DNA from: Sclerotiophoma versabilis
Taxonomy: Eukaryota; Ascomycota; Dothideomycetes; Pleosporales; Didymellaceae
Reading direction: 5' to 3'
NCBI GenBank assembly: GCA_012274445.1
Contig: JAAROD010000014.1
Coordinates: 1,109,001 to 1,173,000 of the forward strand
Length of the DNA stretch: 64,000 bases
In this document: in pieces, positions 10,590-21,059 of the stretch
Layout of the letters: every line of letters starts with the position of its first letter
Numbering within the stretch: position 1 is the stretch's first letter
Program-made: the position numbers and the translations under genes
The notes under the pieces: generated by a model
What the model was told of the DNA's origin: nothing
What the model saw: the letters and a program-made list of their open reading frames with translations, nothing else
Databases searched by the model: none

Positions 10590-12950
10590 TAACTCTAATA
10601 ACTCTTAGTATTATTATACAATTCTTCTTTCTCTAGAATAAGAAGATGTAAAAGTATATATCTGTAAGCTTAAACTACTAAAAAGCTACTCTATTCTCTG
10701 TAAAAGCTAAGATAATAATATACTTATTTCAAGCTACGCTAATAGTATAACTAGGATTCTAGAAGCTTAGAAAGTTTATACAGATATATTTTAGATATTA
10801 CCCCTAATAAGTATAAGATAATAAAAGTACTCTTATATTATATACGTTGTTCTATATATTACTAAAGTTTAAGTTTTTAGTAGTATTGCTTACGTTATTA
10901 GAAAACGTCTAAGAAATTTTAACAGAGTAGTGCATTAATACAGTATCTATATACCTAATAATTAGATTTAACTAATAATTATTCTAATACTTTTATAGGT
11001 ATTATAAACTAAGGCTATAGAGCTATATATTATAGTTATTATAATAAGATTTTTTAGTAGAGTATTCTATAGACCTATATAATAAAAACAGTCTATATAA
11101 ATCTTTATAAAAGAGTTAAAGTATAGCTATAGTAGATAGTTATTAATAGTAGCTTCTAGAGTAGTATTATAGGCTTAAAGTAACTATAAGTACTTATAGT
11201 ACTATATTTAGGCTTTATTTTAGCTATAGAAGCCTATAAAGCTATATAATTATATCTTTAAAACAGTTATATAGCCTTTTAAGTATTATAAGCTTATTTC
11301 TAATACTTTCTTTTAGCTTTATATTTAGCTACTTCTTCTACCTTCTTAGCTTTAACCTAGTTCTACTCTTTTTTTTCTTTTACTTATACTATATACTTCT
11401 CTTTTATAATTATCTATTAAGATAGCTTATTTATAGCTACTAACTTCTTTATCTTTATCTTTTCTTTTTAGCTCTTCTACTTTCTTTTCTTATTCTATAA
11501 TAGTAATATAAGCACGCGCTTTATAGAAGGTTCTAAGAGACTATAATATTATACTACTATAATACTTCTAGTTTTATTATAAGTCTAACTACTTTATAGG
11601 TTAGTTTTAATACTTCTTCTTTTAGTATAGCTTCTAGTATAAGCCTATAAGTTTACTATAAAAAAGCTCTACTTAGCTTTAGAAGTAGTAGATAGTTTAC
11701 TCTAGCTTCTATATACCTCTACTATATAGATTCTTTACTTCTATATATAGAGTATTATAAGCTTAAAGCTAGTTCTCTATACTATAAGCTAAAGAACTAG
11801 AATAAACTAAGTTTAAGTCTTTTAGAGTTATAGAGCAGAATCTATTAAGAATAATATTAGTATTTACTAGATATATGCTAGTTACTATAAATGCCTATTT
11901 AATTAACGTTTTAGTAAACGTGTAGACCTAGGTAGGCTAGAATAGGCTAAAGAAGTTAGCTCTTAATAATAGGTATAGGCCTTAGAATTACTTAAAGTAA
12001 TTATTAAGTTTATTACTATAGTAAGAGAAAAGAGGCTTAAAGCAGACTATGTCTAATAGCTATAACATCTAGGTACTATAAAAAGGTAAAATAGTTATAA
12101 TAATCTAATTCTTATAATAGTATTTAAGAAATTCTATAGTTAGATAACTTCTATAGCTATCTATAATTAATAGATAGTACTTTCTCTATACTTTTCTCTT
12201 TATATAATAGTTAAATACCTATTTAAGCTAAGCTAGTCTAATTTTACTATTTTTCTAGCTTATAAAAGAAGAAGTAATATAAGTTAAGTACTTTTCTAGA
12301 TTAATATTAGCTATCTAAAGGCTCTAGATAGTAGAGTTTTTTAATATAAAGATAATACCTATAGAAAAAGCTATACTATTAGTATAAATTAAAGCTAATA
12401 AGCTTACCTTCTTATAATTACTATTTTAATAAGCCTATCTAACCTTATTTTTCTTTTATTAATACCTGCTAAGAATGCGCTTTATTATACTTAGTACTCT
12501 AATAGTAAAGCCTTTTTTATTTATATTATATATATACTCTAGCTTAATATTATATATTATAATCTTTTACTATAATAAGTTAAAGTACAGCTAGTACTTA
12601 TACGTAGACTTAGCGTTATAATAGTTAGAGTCTATACCTGTTACCTTTTAAGAGGTAAGCTAGTCTTAGTAATAGTTAAGGAAGCGCATAATCTAGGTAT
12701 TAGAATAGAGATTTTAAGTAACTGCAGAGGTAAAACTTTATATTATATACCTTATAGGTAGTAAGTAACATGCTATAAGCTCTTCTATATACTATATAAG
12801 GTTATCTTCTTATTATAGAGTAAGCTTTTATTAGTATAGGTTAGTAACGCATTAGGAGACCTGCACACCCTAATAAGCGCGTAACAATGTATTATAATTA
12901 ATACTATGTTTTTAGGCAATATTTATATAGACAAGTTTTTCTTCTAGCTT
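10590..12950 (-). mobile_element. RIP-degraded island containing a Fot1/pogo-type (Tc1/mariner) transposase fossil
   Basis: The segment has the same AT- and TpA-rich, stop-filled character as the first island. On the minus strand a single frame from about 12420 down to about 11830 reads as the DDE-1 domain of Fot1/pogo transposases. Legible parts are the strand and turn LLIIDSYRSYLTIEFLKY at about 12175-12120 (the catalytic Asp remains; the usual Gly-His-Gly after it is changed), a KPL segment at about 12010, and a FTKTLIK segment at about 11920. A Lys/Glu-rich C-terminal tail with KARAYITIIE is near 11500. Stops are TAG/TAA where Gln or Trp is expected. I did not find the terminal inverted repeats. 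10,590-11,330 is also RIP-like but unassigned. Confidence 0.8.
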
Positions 12951-14523
12951 TAAATTACAAATCCGTTTAAGCGCATCTTAAATTCCTGGCATAGTTGTTG
13001 AGTTATTACGCGTTGAAATTGGGTGTAAATGTTGGGCACCGATCGTTGGTTGAATCCGATCGTTGGGTGCACGGACACGGTACCTAGTGGCCAACGACGT
13101 TCGCCCTTTGCTGGGCGCGCGCGCGCCATGTCGTCTTTGTTGGCTGCCTCATTACTTTGCACTCACTGTATCTCCATCGTAACTCTACTATCACTTAACA
13201 TATACTGACTTGGACATTCAGCTTTCAAGCATACCTCAATTCACCGGTGCACACACTCTTAACCCGCTCCTTTCCATCCTACGTCTTCGCGATCGACACA
13301 GATATCGCCTCAACGCCAGCAGCCTGCAGGAACGCCTGCGTGTTCACACTGACACACATTCGTTGAGGTGGTTTATGCTATTGGCACTCATCAAAGGCGG
13401 GTGCAGTTAAGACGTGCCTTCGAGCCTTTGCTACGATCTGAGACTTCAGTCGATGATGAGGCCATAAGCATCTGACTAGTAAAAGTCGTCCCACATGGCT
13501 TGCTAACTCCGCGCAAACCTCTGCAGACTAGCTTCACACGTTTCAGACCTCAGAACAATCTGTCCGCGAAGATTTCGTCATCATCGGTCCGCACTAATAA
13601 TCAGGGCTGAGCCCCTCGAGCCCTTGTTACGATGTGAACTGTGCCTTGAGAGGGTTTCGTGGGCGGCAAAGCCAGCTTTTGTATCTTTGTTTTTGTACTG
13701 CATTGTTCATTTTCGGTTCGTTAACGGCCCTGAGTAACTTGGAACCATGGTTGAATTGGGGCTAGGCGTGTCGGCTTGTGTATCGGCTAGGATGAAGGTC
13801 GGTTACCGTTGGTGTTGCTCCTCTGTATCGTGGGTGATTATTGGCTCTTAGGGCGGGGTTTGTAGGCTCTTCTGTGGCGCTGCCAGATTATTCAGGGGCA
13901 CTCAATGCATGAGTCGGCAATCAGGGATGGGTCTAGCTTGGCGCCTTGCGAGTGCGGAGAGCCGCCTATGGTTTGCCGGTTGTGAAAGACTCTGCCATTG
14001 CATTTCTTTTTACTTATCATTATGCCTGATCATAGAGAAGTACGGCCGGGCGCAGCTCAATGAGCTGTAGGTATCGGCCTGTTACTCCTGTGTAAATAAT
14101 CTTTTAACACTAAGGACATAATTTTTATGCTCATCTAGCTTTTTCTTCGTCTGCTTGCGTTTAGCAGTCTCTTGATTAACAACATCTTTGACTACCATAT
14201 TATTACCGAGTGTCTTGAATGTAACTTTCTCTTTGCAAGGCAGCCTTCACACACACATAGAGAACAGCATTCTAGTGATAGGGTTAGTTAAGGCAAGTAT
14301 CAACATAGCAGACAAAGAGCTTCTAGAGCTATTCCATAATACAAGAGAACGTTAAAACCAAGCTCTTCTATATCATTTCCCACCCGTTATAGTACTGTTC
14401 CAAGAAAATTGTTGTGCACATTTTATCTCGAGTAACCACAACAAGCTAAGCTCTATAAGGCTACTCGTAGACAAGCTCTCATCTTAGGCTTCTGCCTCAT
14501 TATCTGGATCGACATAGGAATGC
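12951..14523. other. Intergenic region, no convincing gene
   Basis: Composition returns to normal at about 12,950. A CT-rich stretch at about 13,120-13,400 resembles a promoter or leader, with only short ATG frames (66-70 codons) and no domain. From 13,450 to 14,520 there is ordinary non-coding sequence. Nothing here can be called as a gene from sequence alone. Confidence 0.4.
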
Positions 14524-16006
14524 CTAAAACTCCACCAACTCTATTATCTCGCGCCTCAAAGTCTCCGCATCGGCTGGAAGTATGAATCGATTGTCAAGTT
14601 GTAGCTGCAGAGCCCACCCTGCAATACGTCGGTAACTTCCCACTGTCCTATAAAGAGTCTTGAGCTGTTCAGCCGAAAAACGCCACTCAGAACCTACGTT
14701 TTGAAGTCAGCCTGTCTGTTCAACACAGTATTATGATTCAAATGATAACTTACCCCAGTACCAGTTCGGCCTGCCCTTTGGAGTTGCAGCCACAAATCGT
14801 GCCAAAGGAGCATCGCTGTGAAGCGTTCTGACGCCTCCCAGGGCATTGCCGTGCTCGTCCCGCAGAATCTCATCAGTCTCACCAACTGTCTCAAGAAGAG
14901 TGCTAGGAGGAGGTGTGATTCCCTGCTCTCCTGTCCACTTCTCAACAAGGTCGAACACAGCATGATAGATGAAGCTGTTTGAGAAAGTACTCCAATTCGC
15001 CCCCCGCAGGTCCGCGACTGACCAACGCTTTAGCTCTGCAGGCGATGCATATCGTGACTCACGATGGGCCATACAAGCCACTTCGTAGACCCTAAAGGAG
15101 TCGCTGTCCGGCCGTCGGTGAGCCGTTTCGTACATCTGACCACTTACACCGCAAGGAAGTCGGACGGATTGAAATTCGGCCTCGCCCAGAAGCTCTACAA
15201 TCTTTGCCCCGGGAACGTCTGGAAGAGCCTCCCCACCTGACTGGCACGGAACGAATCCCTCGAAGGGGAGAGCACCGCCAGGCAGTCGCAGATGATGCGC
15301 GTGAGTGATGAAACGTCTGGTTAAACCGCCCGTCTGGGACAGACCAGAGAGCACAACTCGGGTAGCTTTGATTCCCAACTCTCCCGACCGCAAAGCGTTT
15401 GATGCAGCGGCAAGAATCTCGGGTGACTGCAAGGTGGCGGGCCACCACAGAGACTTAAACTCGGCATACGATGCGCGAAGTGCCTCTTTGGAAATGTCTG
15501 TAACGAAGGGGATAGTTTTCTGAAAATGAGAGGCCATGGGGCTAGGCAGGAATTGCATGTCTCTATAGCGGTCCGGGTCGACTGCTTGGATCTTTTCAAG
15601 CGCTGATGGTGCTTGTGAGTCTACCTCAAGCCAAGCGTGGCCTGTAATTGTCCTTAGTTGATAATCACCCAAGAGCTTCCAGAGCTGTCAAGATTTACGA
15701 ACCATTCCGCATAAGCCATCGATTGATATGGCGCCATATGCTGGTTCCTCCCCACAAATGGGACGGTTCTTCTACAACAAAGCCAGAGAACCGAGTAGGG
15801 TCTTCAGGACATCGTAGAAGAAGGCGTGTGCAAAAGGGATGACCAGCGGCGACGCCGCTAATCAGATACTCTCTGCTGACATACCCATATTCTGGAAGAA
15901 GGTCAACATGATAGGGCTCCAAGATGACGGACTTGGAGGTGTCTGTCTCTGGGAGAGAGACAATTTGAGCTGCAGGAACAACGTGTAGCGGTGTACCGTT
16001 CAGCAT
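14524..16006 (-). CDS. Alpha/beta-hydrolase-domain protein (Abhydrolase_10 / PF20091-like), 453 aa
   Basis: Three exons on the minus strand: 16006-15703, 15641-14754 and 14693-14524, separated by 61- and 60-nt GT..AG introns. They join to 1362 nt. The ATG at 16006 opens a frame that carries the family's N-terminal EYLISGVAAGHPFCTRLLLR block, then SHLWGGTSIWRHINRWLMRNG, and after intron 1 HAWLEVDSQ. The nucleophile is in GLSQTG at about Ser203, as expected for this fungal/bacterial hydrolase family. The third exon supplies the natural C-terminus, while the unspliced frame would end early. No signal peptide is visible, so it is probably cytosolic. The substrate is unknown. It is divergent from the MFS transporter and shares its palindrome-bearing promoter, which suggests joint uptake and hydrolysis of one compound. 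Confidence 0.85.
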
Positions 16007-16167
16007 CGTGGCTCGTGTTTATCTTGAAAGCGTGCAGATAGAGAGATAAGGATGAGCGATCATCGACGTCGATATCAATAAAGATATGCCGAGAGAGATG
16101 GAGTGTCTCGACTATATACATTGTTTGATTGTGAACTCGGACTCCTGACAATTGTGCATAGCGCACA

Positions 16168-16193
16168 CCGTTAGCCGATACTGTCGGCTCGAC
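16168..16193 (+). promoter_or_regulatory. Palindromic regulator-binding site candidate 1 (GCCGATACTGTCGGC core)
   Basis: A 26-bp block around the palindromic core at 16174-16188 (GCCGA-N5-TCGGC) is repeated exactly at 16325-16350. Everted CCG triplets spaced by a fixed number of bases are typical targets of dimeric Zn2Cys6 proteins, and one such gene lies 5 kb away. It is located 162 bp upstream of the hydrolase ATG. Confidence 0.6.
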
Positions 16194-16324
16194 AAAGCCC
16201 TAGCTACAAGTATGCATTGGCAGTCATACCACAAAACATAAGGGAAGAGAGATAGAGTATCATTAGGCATAAACATGATTTAATCGGATACTGCTATTGT
16301 GGGGCAGCTACGTACTAGAGCACG

Positions 16325-16350
16325 CCGTTAGCCGATACTGTCGGCTCGAC
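16325..16350 (+). promoter_or_regulatory. Palindromic regulator-binding site candidate 2 (identical 26-bp copy)
   Basis: An exact copy of the 26-bp block at 16168-16193, with its palindromic core at 16331-16345. It lies midway in the divergent promoter, about 306 bp upstream of the MFS start. Exact conservation of 26 bp within a non-coding promoter points to function or to recent duplication. Confidence 0.6.
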
Positions 16351-16388
16351 TGAGCTCGGGAGGCCCAGAGCATCCAATTGTTGAAGTG

Positions 16389-16408
16389 GCCGACAGTGTC
16401 GGTTCGAC
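16389..16408 (+). promoter_or_regulatory. Palindromic regulator-binding site candidate 3 (GCCGACAGTGTCGGT core)
   Basis: A variant of the two sites to the left. The CCGA-N5-TCGG arms and the trailing TCGAC are kept while the spacer changes from TACTG to CAGTG. This is what is expected if the arms, not the spacer, are read by a protein. A further TCGGCTC half-site lies at about 16413. Confidence 0.55.
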
Positions 16409-16655
16409 AGAGTCGGCTCAACTAGTCAGATCGGGTCTAAACCTCAACCCCATGGGGTAGGACGCTAGTCAAAGTCCAGCTGTTATCAGATATCTTAAAA
16501 CCCTCAAGAATCCTGACCAGAGCCGGGCATGGCTCGATCATTCATCTGCACATTTCCATATCTCACAGCCATCTAGCTATCAGGATAGATAGCTGTGGTT
16601 CTATCTACAGTTCTTTTCCGACCGATTCCACCTGATAATTTGCTTACCTTGTGCC

Positions 16656-18800
16656 ATGCAACCCGCGACAAAGGATCTTGAGTCCGATACTCAACTAGGC
16701 AAGCCCAAGATATCAACAGGCACTCAGCATATTGAAGCTGTCAAAGATGCGAGCAAGACGGACGTGTACGGCGGTGCAGGGCACATTTTTTACACCCCTG
16801 AGGAGGGCAAGCGAGTCAAGAGGAAGATAGACCAAATTCTCCTCCCTCTCCTGTGTGGATGCTACATCCTGTCGGTTGGTTCCCTGCCCTCATCAAACCT
16901 CCATACTTCGGCGGAGACATCAGTATCTGACGCTATCCTTAGTTTTTGGACAAAACACTGCTAAATTACGCTTCAATTTTTGGCATCAAGAAGGCACTGC
17001 ACCTCCACGGGTCCGACTATAGTTGGTTGGGAAGGTGTGTACCGCCATAAGAGAACTATCTGGTCTTCTAGATCGACATGTTGATGGGAAAAAAGCATCT
17101 TTTACCTTGGTTACATTGTTGGGGCCATAGCCTGGGCCAAACTTGTCCATGGGTGGCCGCAGTGGACCGGAAAATTCATTTCTGGAGCTGTTCTTGCATG
17201 GTCGGTACTGGTGTTGCTTACACGTAAGTCTCAAGGCCCCCCCCCCCCCCCCCAACAGATTTTGTTTAATTGTCCGCGTTGACATGTACTAGCTTTATGC
17301 GAAACCTTTGCCGGGATAATGGTCGTCCGGTTCCTGCTGGGCACGGTTGAGAGCATCATTGGACCAGTGTTTGTTATTGTTACAGGCAATTGGTGGACTC
17401 GGCAAGAGCAGGCTTTCAGGGCCGCTTTCTGGCTGAGTGGAACACCGGTAAGCCGCATGTTTAGCCCTTAAAAGATACACTCAGCACTGACTATGCATTA
17501 AAGATTGGAAACTTCATTGGTGGGCTCCTCAGCTATGCGCTTGGATCAAGTATGGCACCTTCCCCGTTTACGGATCTTTGACTTGGAAATCTTACTGACC
17601 CAAACAAGTTCACAGTTCGCTTGCAACATGGAAGATCTTCTTTCTTTTCTTTGGGTCACTGAGCTTCGTTTATTCTATCGTCCTATTCTTTGTTATGCCT
17701 GACACCCAAGCCAATGCGAAATGGCTTGACGAACGCGAGAAGGCAATCGCAATTGAGAGGGTGAGGGAGAATCAAACCGTCTCAGCCGAGAATAAATGGA
17801 AATGGGATCAATTCTGGGAGGCACTAAAAGATCCTCAGACATGGCTTTTTTTCGTCACTGCAGTGTGAGTAGACACATGGGTCTTTCACTCATACCTTAT
17901 GAGCTCCCAGCTGATTACCCACGCAGAGGCAATACGATGCCATCAACCTTCGCTAGCCAAGTAAGGAACCCGGGTCCAATTACGGAAATGTGATTCGGGC
18001 TGACATGCTCCACCCATAGTTCTCCAGTCAGATTGTCAAAGGCTTTGGTTTCTCCACTCTCCAGACTACGATGGTCTCGACCTTGCCAGCAGCCACAATC
18101 CAGCTGGGCACATTCCTTGGCTTCTCATACATCGCATCACACCGCAAGAATATCCGACTTATTTTGTCTATTGTAGCCTCTGTTCCTCCTTTGATTGGAG
18201 CGTCGCTGTTACACGGGTTGCCTGAGAGCAACCGTGCGGGACGGCTGGCCGGATATTATTTGACTTACACGTCAGTCAATGCCTTGATGAGCACTCCCAT
18301 ACTAGATTAAGGAAAACTGACACGTTGGCAGCCACTCGATGTCTTTTACTCTTGCCACCGGTCTCATGGCGTCTAATTATGCAGGAAATACCAAGAAGTC
18401 AACCACGTCCGGTATAATCTTCGCAGGTTGGGCTGCTGGACTGGTTGCAGGGCCACGTAAGATGCTTACCTCGGTCTTGTTATGAGTCCAGGTCGCTGAC
18501 AACTTTTTAAAGAGTTCTTCTTGGAAAGCCAGGCACCGAACTACATTATGGCCTTTGAAATGCTGAGTACGTCGATTCCCGCTTCTGCTGCCACATCCAA
18601 ACTAGCGCTAATCCTGTATCTCAGTGGGCTGTTATGCACTTATGATCATACTTCCGTTTATTCAGATTATGTGGTACCGGTACGAGAACAATCGCCGCGA
18701 TGAGCTACTCGGCCATGCCGTCGACACCATGGCAGAGGAGCAGGAATTCACAGACCAGACTGACTTTCAGAAATGGAAGACTTTCAGATATGTCATGTAA
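16656..18800 (+). CDS. MFS transporter, allantoate permease/TNA1-like anion:cation symporter family, 511 aa
   Basis: I resolve 11 exons: 16656-16874, 16943-17034, 17096-17223, 17293-17447, 17504-17549, 17609-17864, 17927-17960, 18020-18270, 18332-18456, 18513-18566 and 18625-18800. The ten introns are 56-69 nt, and the exons join to 1536 nt. The protein has the cytosolic N-terminus and KRKIDQILLPLLC entry to TM1, then FLDKTLLNYASIFGI, YSWLGSIFYLGYIVGA, the RFLLGTVESIIGP loop and the GNWWTRQEQAFRAAFW motif. These are typical of the DAL5/TNA1-type family of plasma-membrane carriers for small organic anions and vitamins. The second half ends in FRYVM. Ligand unknown. It is divergent from the alpha/beta-hydrolase and convergent with the Zn2Cys6 regulator. 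The third intron contains a run of 17 C. Confidence 0.88.
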
Positions 18801-18947
18801 CACTCATTCTACGACCTCTTCTTATAGATCTTATGTTTACGCAGACACTGCAGGAGTATTAACGAAAACTTGAGGTAGATGAGTTGTATGCAGGGAACTA
18901 AATGGACATTGCCTGTCATGTAACTGAAGCCTGCGCTTGGATATTGT

Positions 18948-20946
18948 TCATATAAGGAATTTACCCGTCACTTGATCCATAGCATCAGAAATCCCAATCG
19001 CTGCCTCGCTCTCTTCCCTCTGAAACATATCCTCGAGCAGCAACCGCATTTTCCTGACATACAGGCCCCACTCCTCGCCTTTTAGAAGTACTTCTAGAAC
19101 CCAGTCACGATGTATTGGGTCTGTTGTCGATAATGCGGCCAGCAAGAGAGACGATGGCGAGAGAGACGATGGCGTTTTGCTGCGAGAGCGGTCGCGGCAA
19201 ACTTGGAGTTGATACCGAAATATGTTCGTTGTGGAGAGTGCCCGATCGAAGCCGGGCAATGGCTGCTATATGTTAGCAAAAAGGGTAAGTTCCCAGGCGG
19301 ATAAAACAGAAAAGGGTCAGCCCACAAAGATTCGATCAAGATATAAAAGGGTGGAGTGTAGTGCACTGAGGACGGCATAACATGCGAAGGTCCTGGAGTC
19401 CAGCGCTTTGTGCCTTTGAGCTGAAACTCCATGTGGCTCAACACCGTATGACTGTAGCCGTTGTTCCCACCATGAAATCTCAGACCTAGTCTCCGCTTGG
19501 AGGCTCACAAAGCTACTCGTCTGCAACGGCGGAGAAGCTAAGAAACGGCTGTTCATCTGTTTGTGCAATTGCAAGTCTAGTTCTGCCACCCGAAACCGAA
19601 AGAGATTGGCACGTAGCAGGCTGTAAATAGGGCCCAGAGATGCACAATGCTCGGGAGACCCTCCAGCGTCGAAAACATCGGGTAAGAACGTCATCGAACG
19701 TAATCGGTTGATGAGAAGACCGCCACCCAAGCGGTAGCAACCGGCACGTGCATCTAGAATCGCTAGACGCAGAATGATGCGGCTTGCCAAGTTTGAGGAA
19801 TCTTGTAGCGCTGTCTTGCCGTGTTCAGTAGAGATGATGTCTGCCGCCTCAGTGATAACAGCAAGAAACAACTCTAATCTTTCGCCCATAACGTGAATCC
19901 TCTTCGCACGAACAAATAGAGCAGATAATAACCCTTCAACCTCTATGCTGTAGTTTTGACGGAATGAATCGATGGACCTCTGGGCGAGTTGATTCAACCT
20001 GAGAGCCTCTTCTGCAAATGAGGGGTCCTGTATGGACATGTGAGCGGCGGAGAATGCGAGAATAGCATGGAAAAGTGGGGGGAAGCAGAGAGACTGATTG
20101 AATGCAGTAATAAAGAGGTTATCTGCATCTTTGGTAGCATCGACCTTGGAGTAGCCCTTCATCACTTCGAGATAGTGATGAACAAGGCGGCGATTACTCT
20201 CGTTGACAGAAGGAGACGATGGCTGGTCACTATTCGAGATGCTGTTCGGCTGCACCCAGAAGTCATCGGGGTTCATTAGTGGCCAATGTCCTAGGGCATC
20301 CGATTGCGAGGCATCGACATACATCGGTAGGGCGGAGATGTCTATCGAAGGTAACGGTATAAAGTCAAACCCTTCTGTTCCCAGATTTGGGTCCATATAT
20401 CTCGATACAAGTGTAAAATCCGGCTCCTCTGTTATGGCATTGATCCCGGTGTCCGCATCGGGATTGCCGTTATTTCTTTGGCTGTTGCTCTGCATTGGCA
20501 GTGAAATGTAGTCTGAGAATGCGGCTGCTGAAGCTGTCGACGCGAAGCTTTCTGAATTACGCTCCGGGCGTTGTGAGTCATTCGGCCATGTTCCTGGCGT
20601 CTGATTAGTGCCGTCATCAGTCGCATTAGTCCCAACTTGAGAATCAGGACGATGTCCTGCGGTGCGCCTCCGTTTAGGGGGCGGATTATACGCCTCTCCA
20701 GCCGCCGGTGCCTGCCATCTACATTCAAATCCTAACCTCCGACAGTTGAGGCATTCCCCGTAAACCCTCTTGCTCGGCTCGACAGGTCCATGCGCAGCAT
20801 CGCATTTGACCTTGCGTACCCTGCATATGAAGCAGCCTATAGAGATATCAGGAAAGCAACATCTAATCGTATGTAACGGCTCAACACGTACCTGAACGAG
20901 ATCGCTTTCGAGCCGTAGATGATGAAGACAATGGTTGCATAGACAT
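18948..20946 (-). CDS. Zn2Cys6 fungal transcription factor, about 627 aa
   Basis: Exons are 20946-20892, 20836-19326 and 19265-18948. The 55-nt first intron splits a Gly codon just before the zinc cluster. The cluster is C20-x2-C23-x6-C30-x16-C47-x2-C50-x6-C57, preceded by basic TARKRSRSG and followed by a PPPKRRR nuclear-localisation-like stretch. The middle and C-terminal parts resemble the fungal-specific regulatory region, including an acidic DPNLGTEGFDF area and a C-terminal TTDPIHRDWVLEVL helix. The second intron (60 nt) uses a weak GTGGGC donor but a perfect GCTAAC branch, so that border is less certain. Exon 3 has a 15-bp in-frame tandem duplication. By position it is the likely regulator of the adjacent transporter and hydrolase. 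Confidence 0.82.
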
Positions 20947-21059
20947 GTCTAGTTTGCTCTGTTTCGGGATGATTGCTGATGGCCAAGCCCCAAGCTTGGG
21001 CCGCGCGTTGTGGATTTCCAGATGCCAAGTATTGTAGCGATTAGAGAAGCAGTGTGCAG

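Noticed and set aside
19317..19322. End of the regulator at the first stop after exon 2
   Set aside because: A strong GCTAAC branch and acceptor follow, and the next exon carries a typical C-terminal helix of this regulator family.
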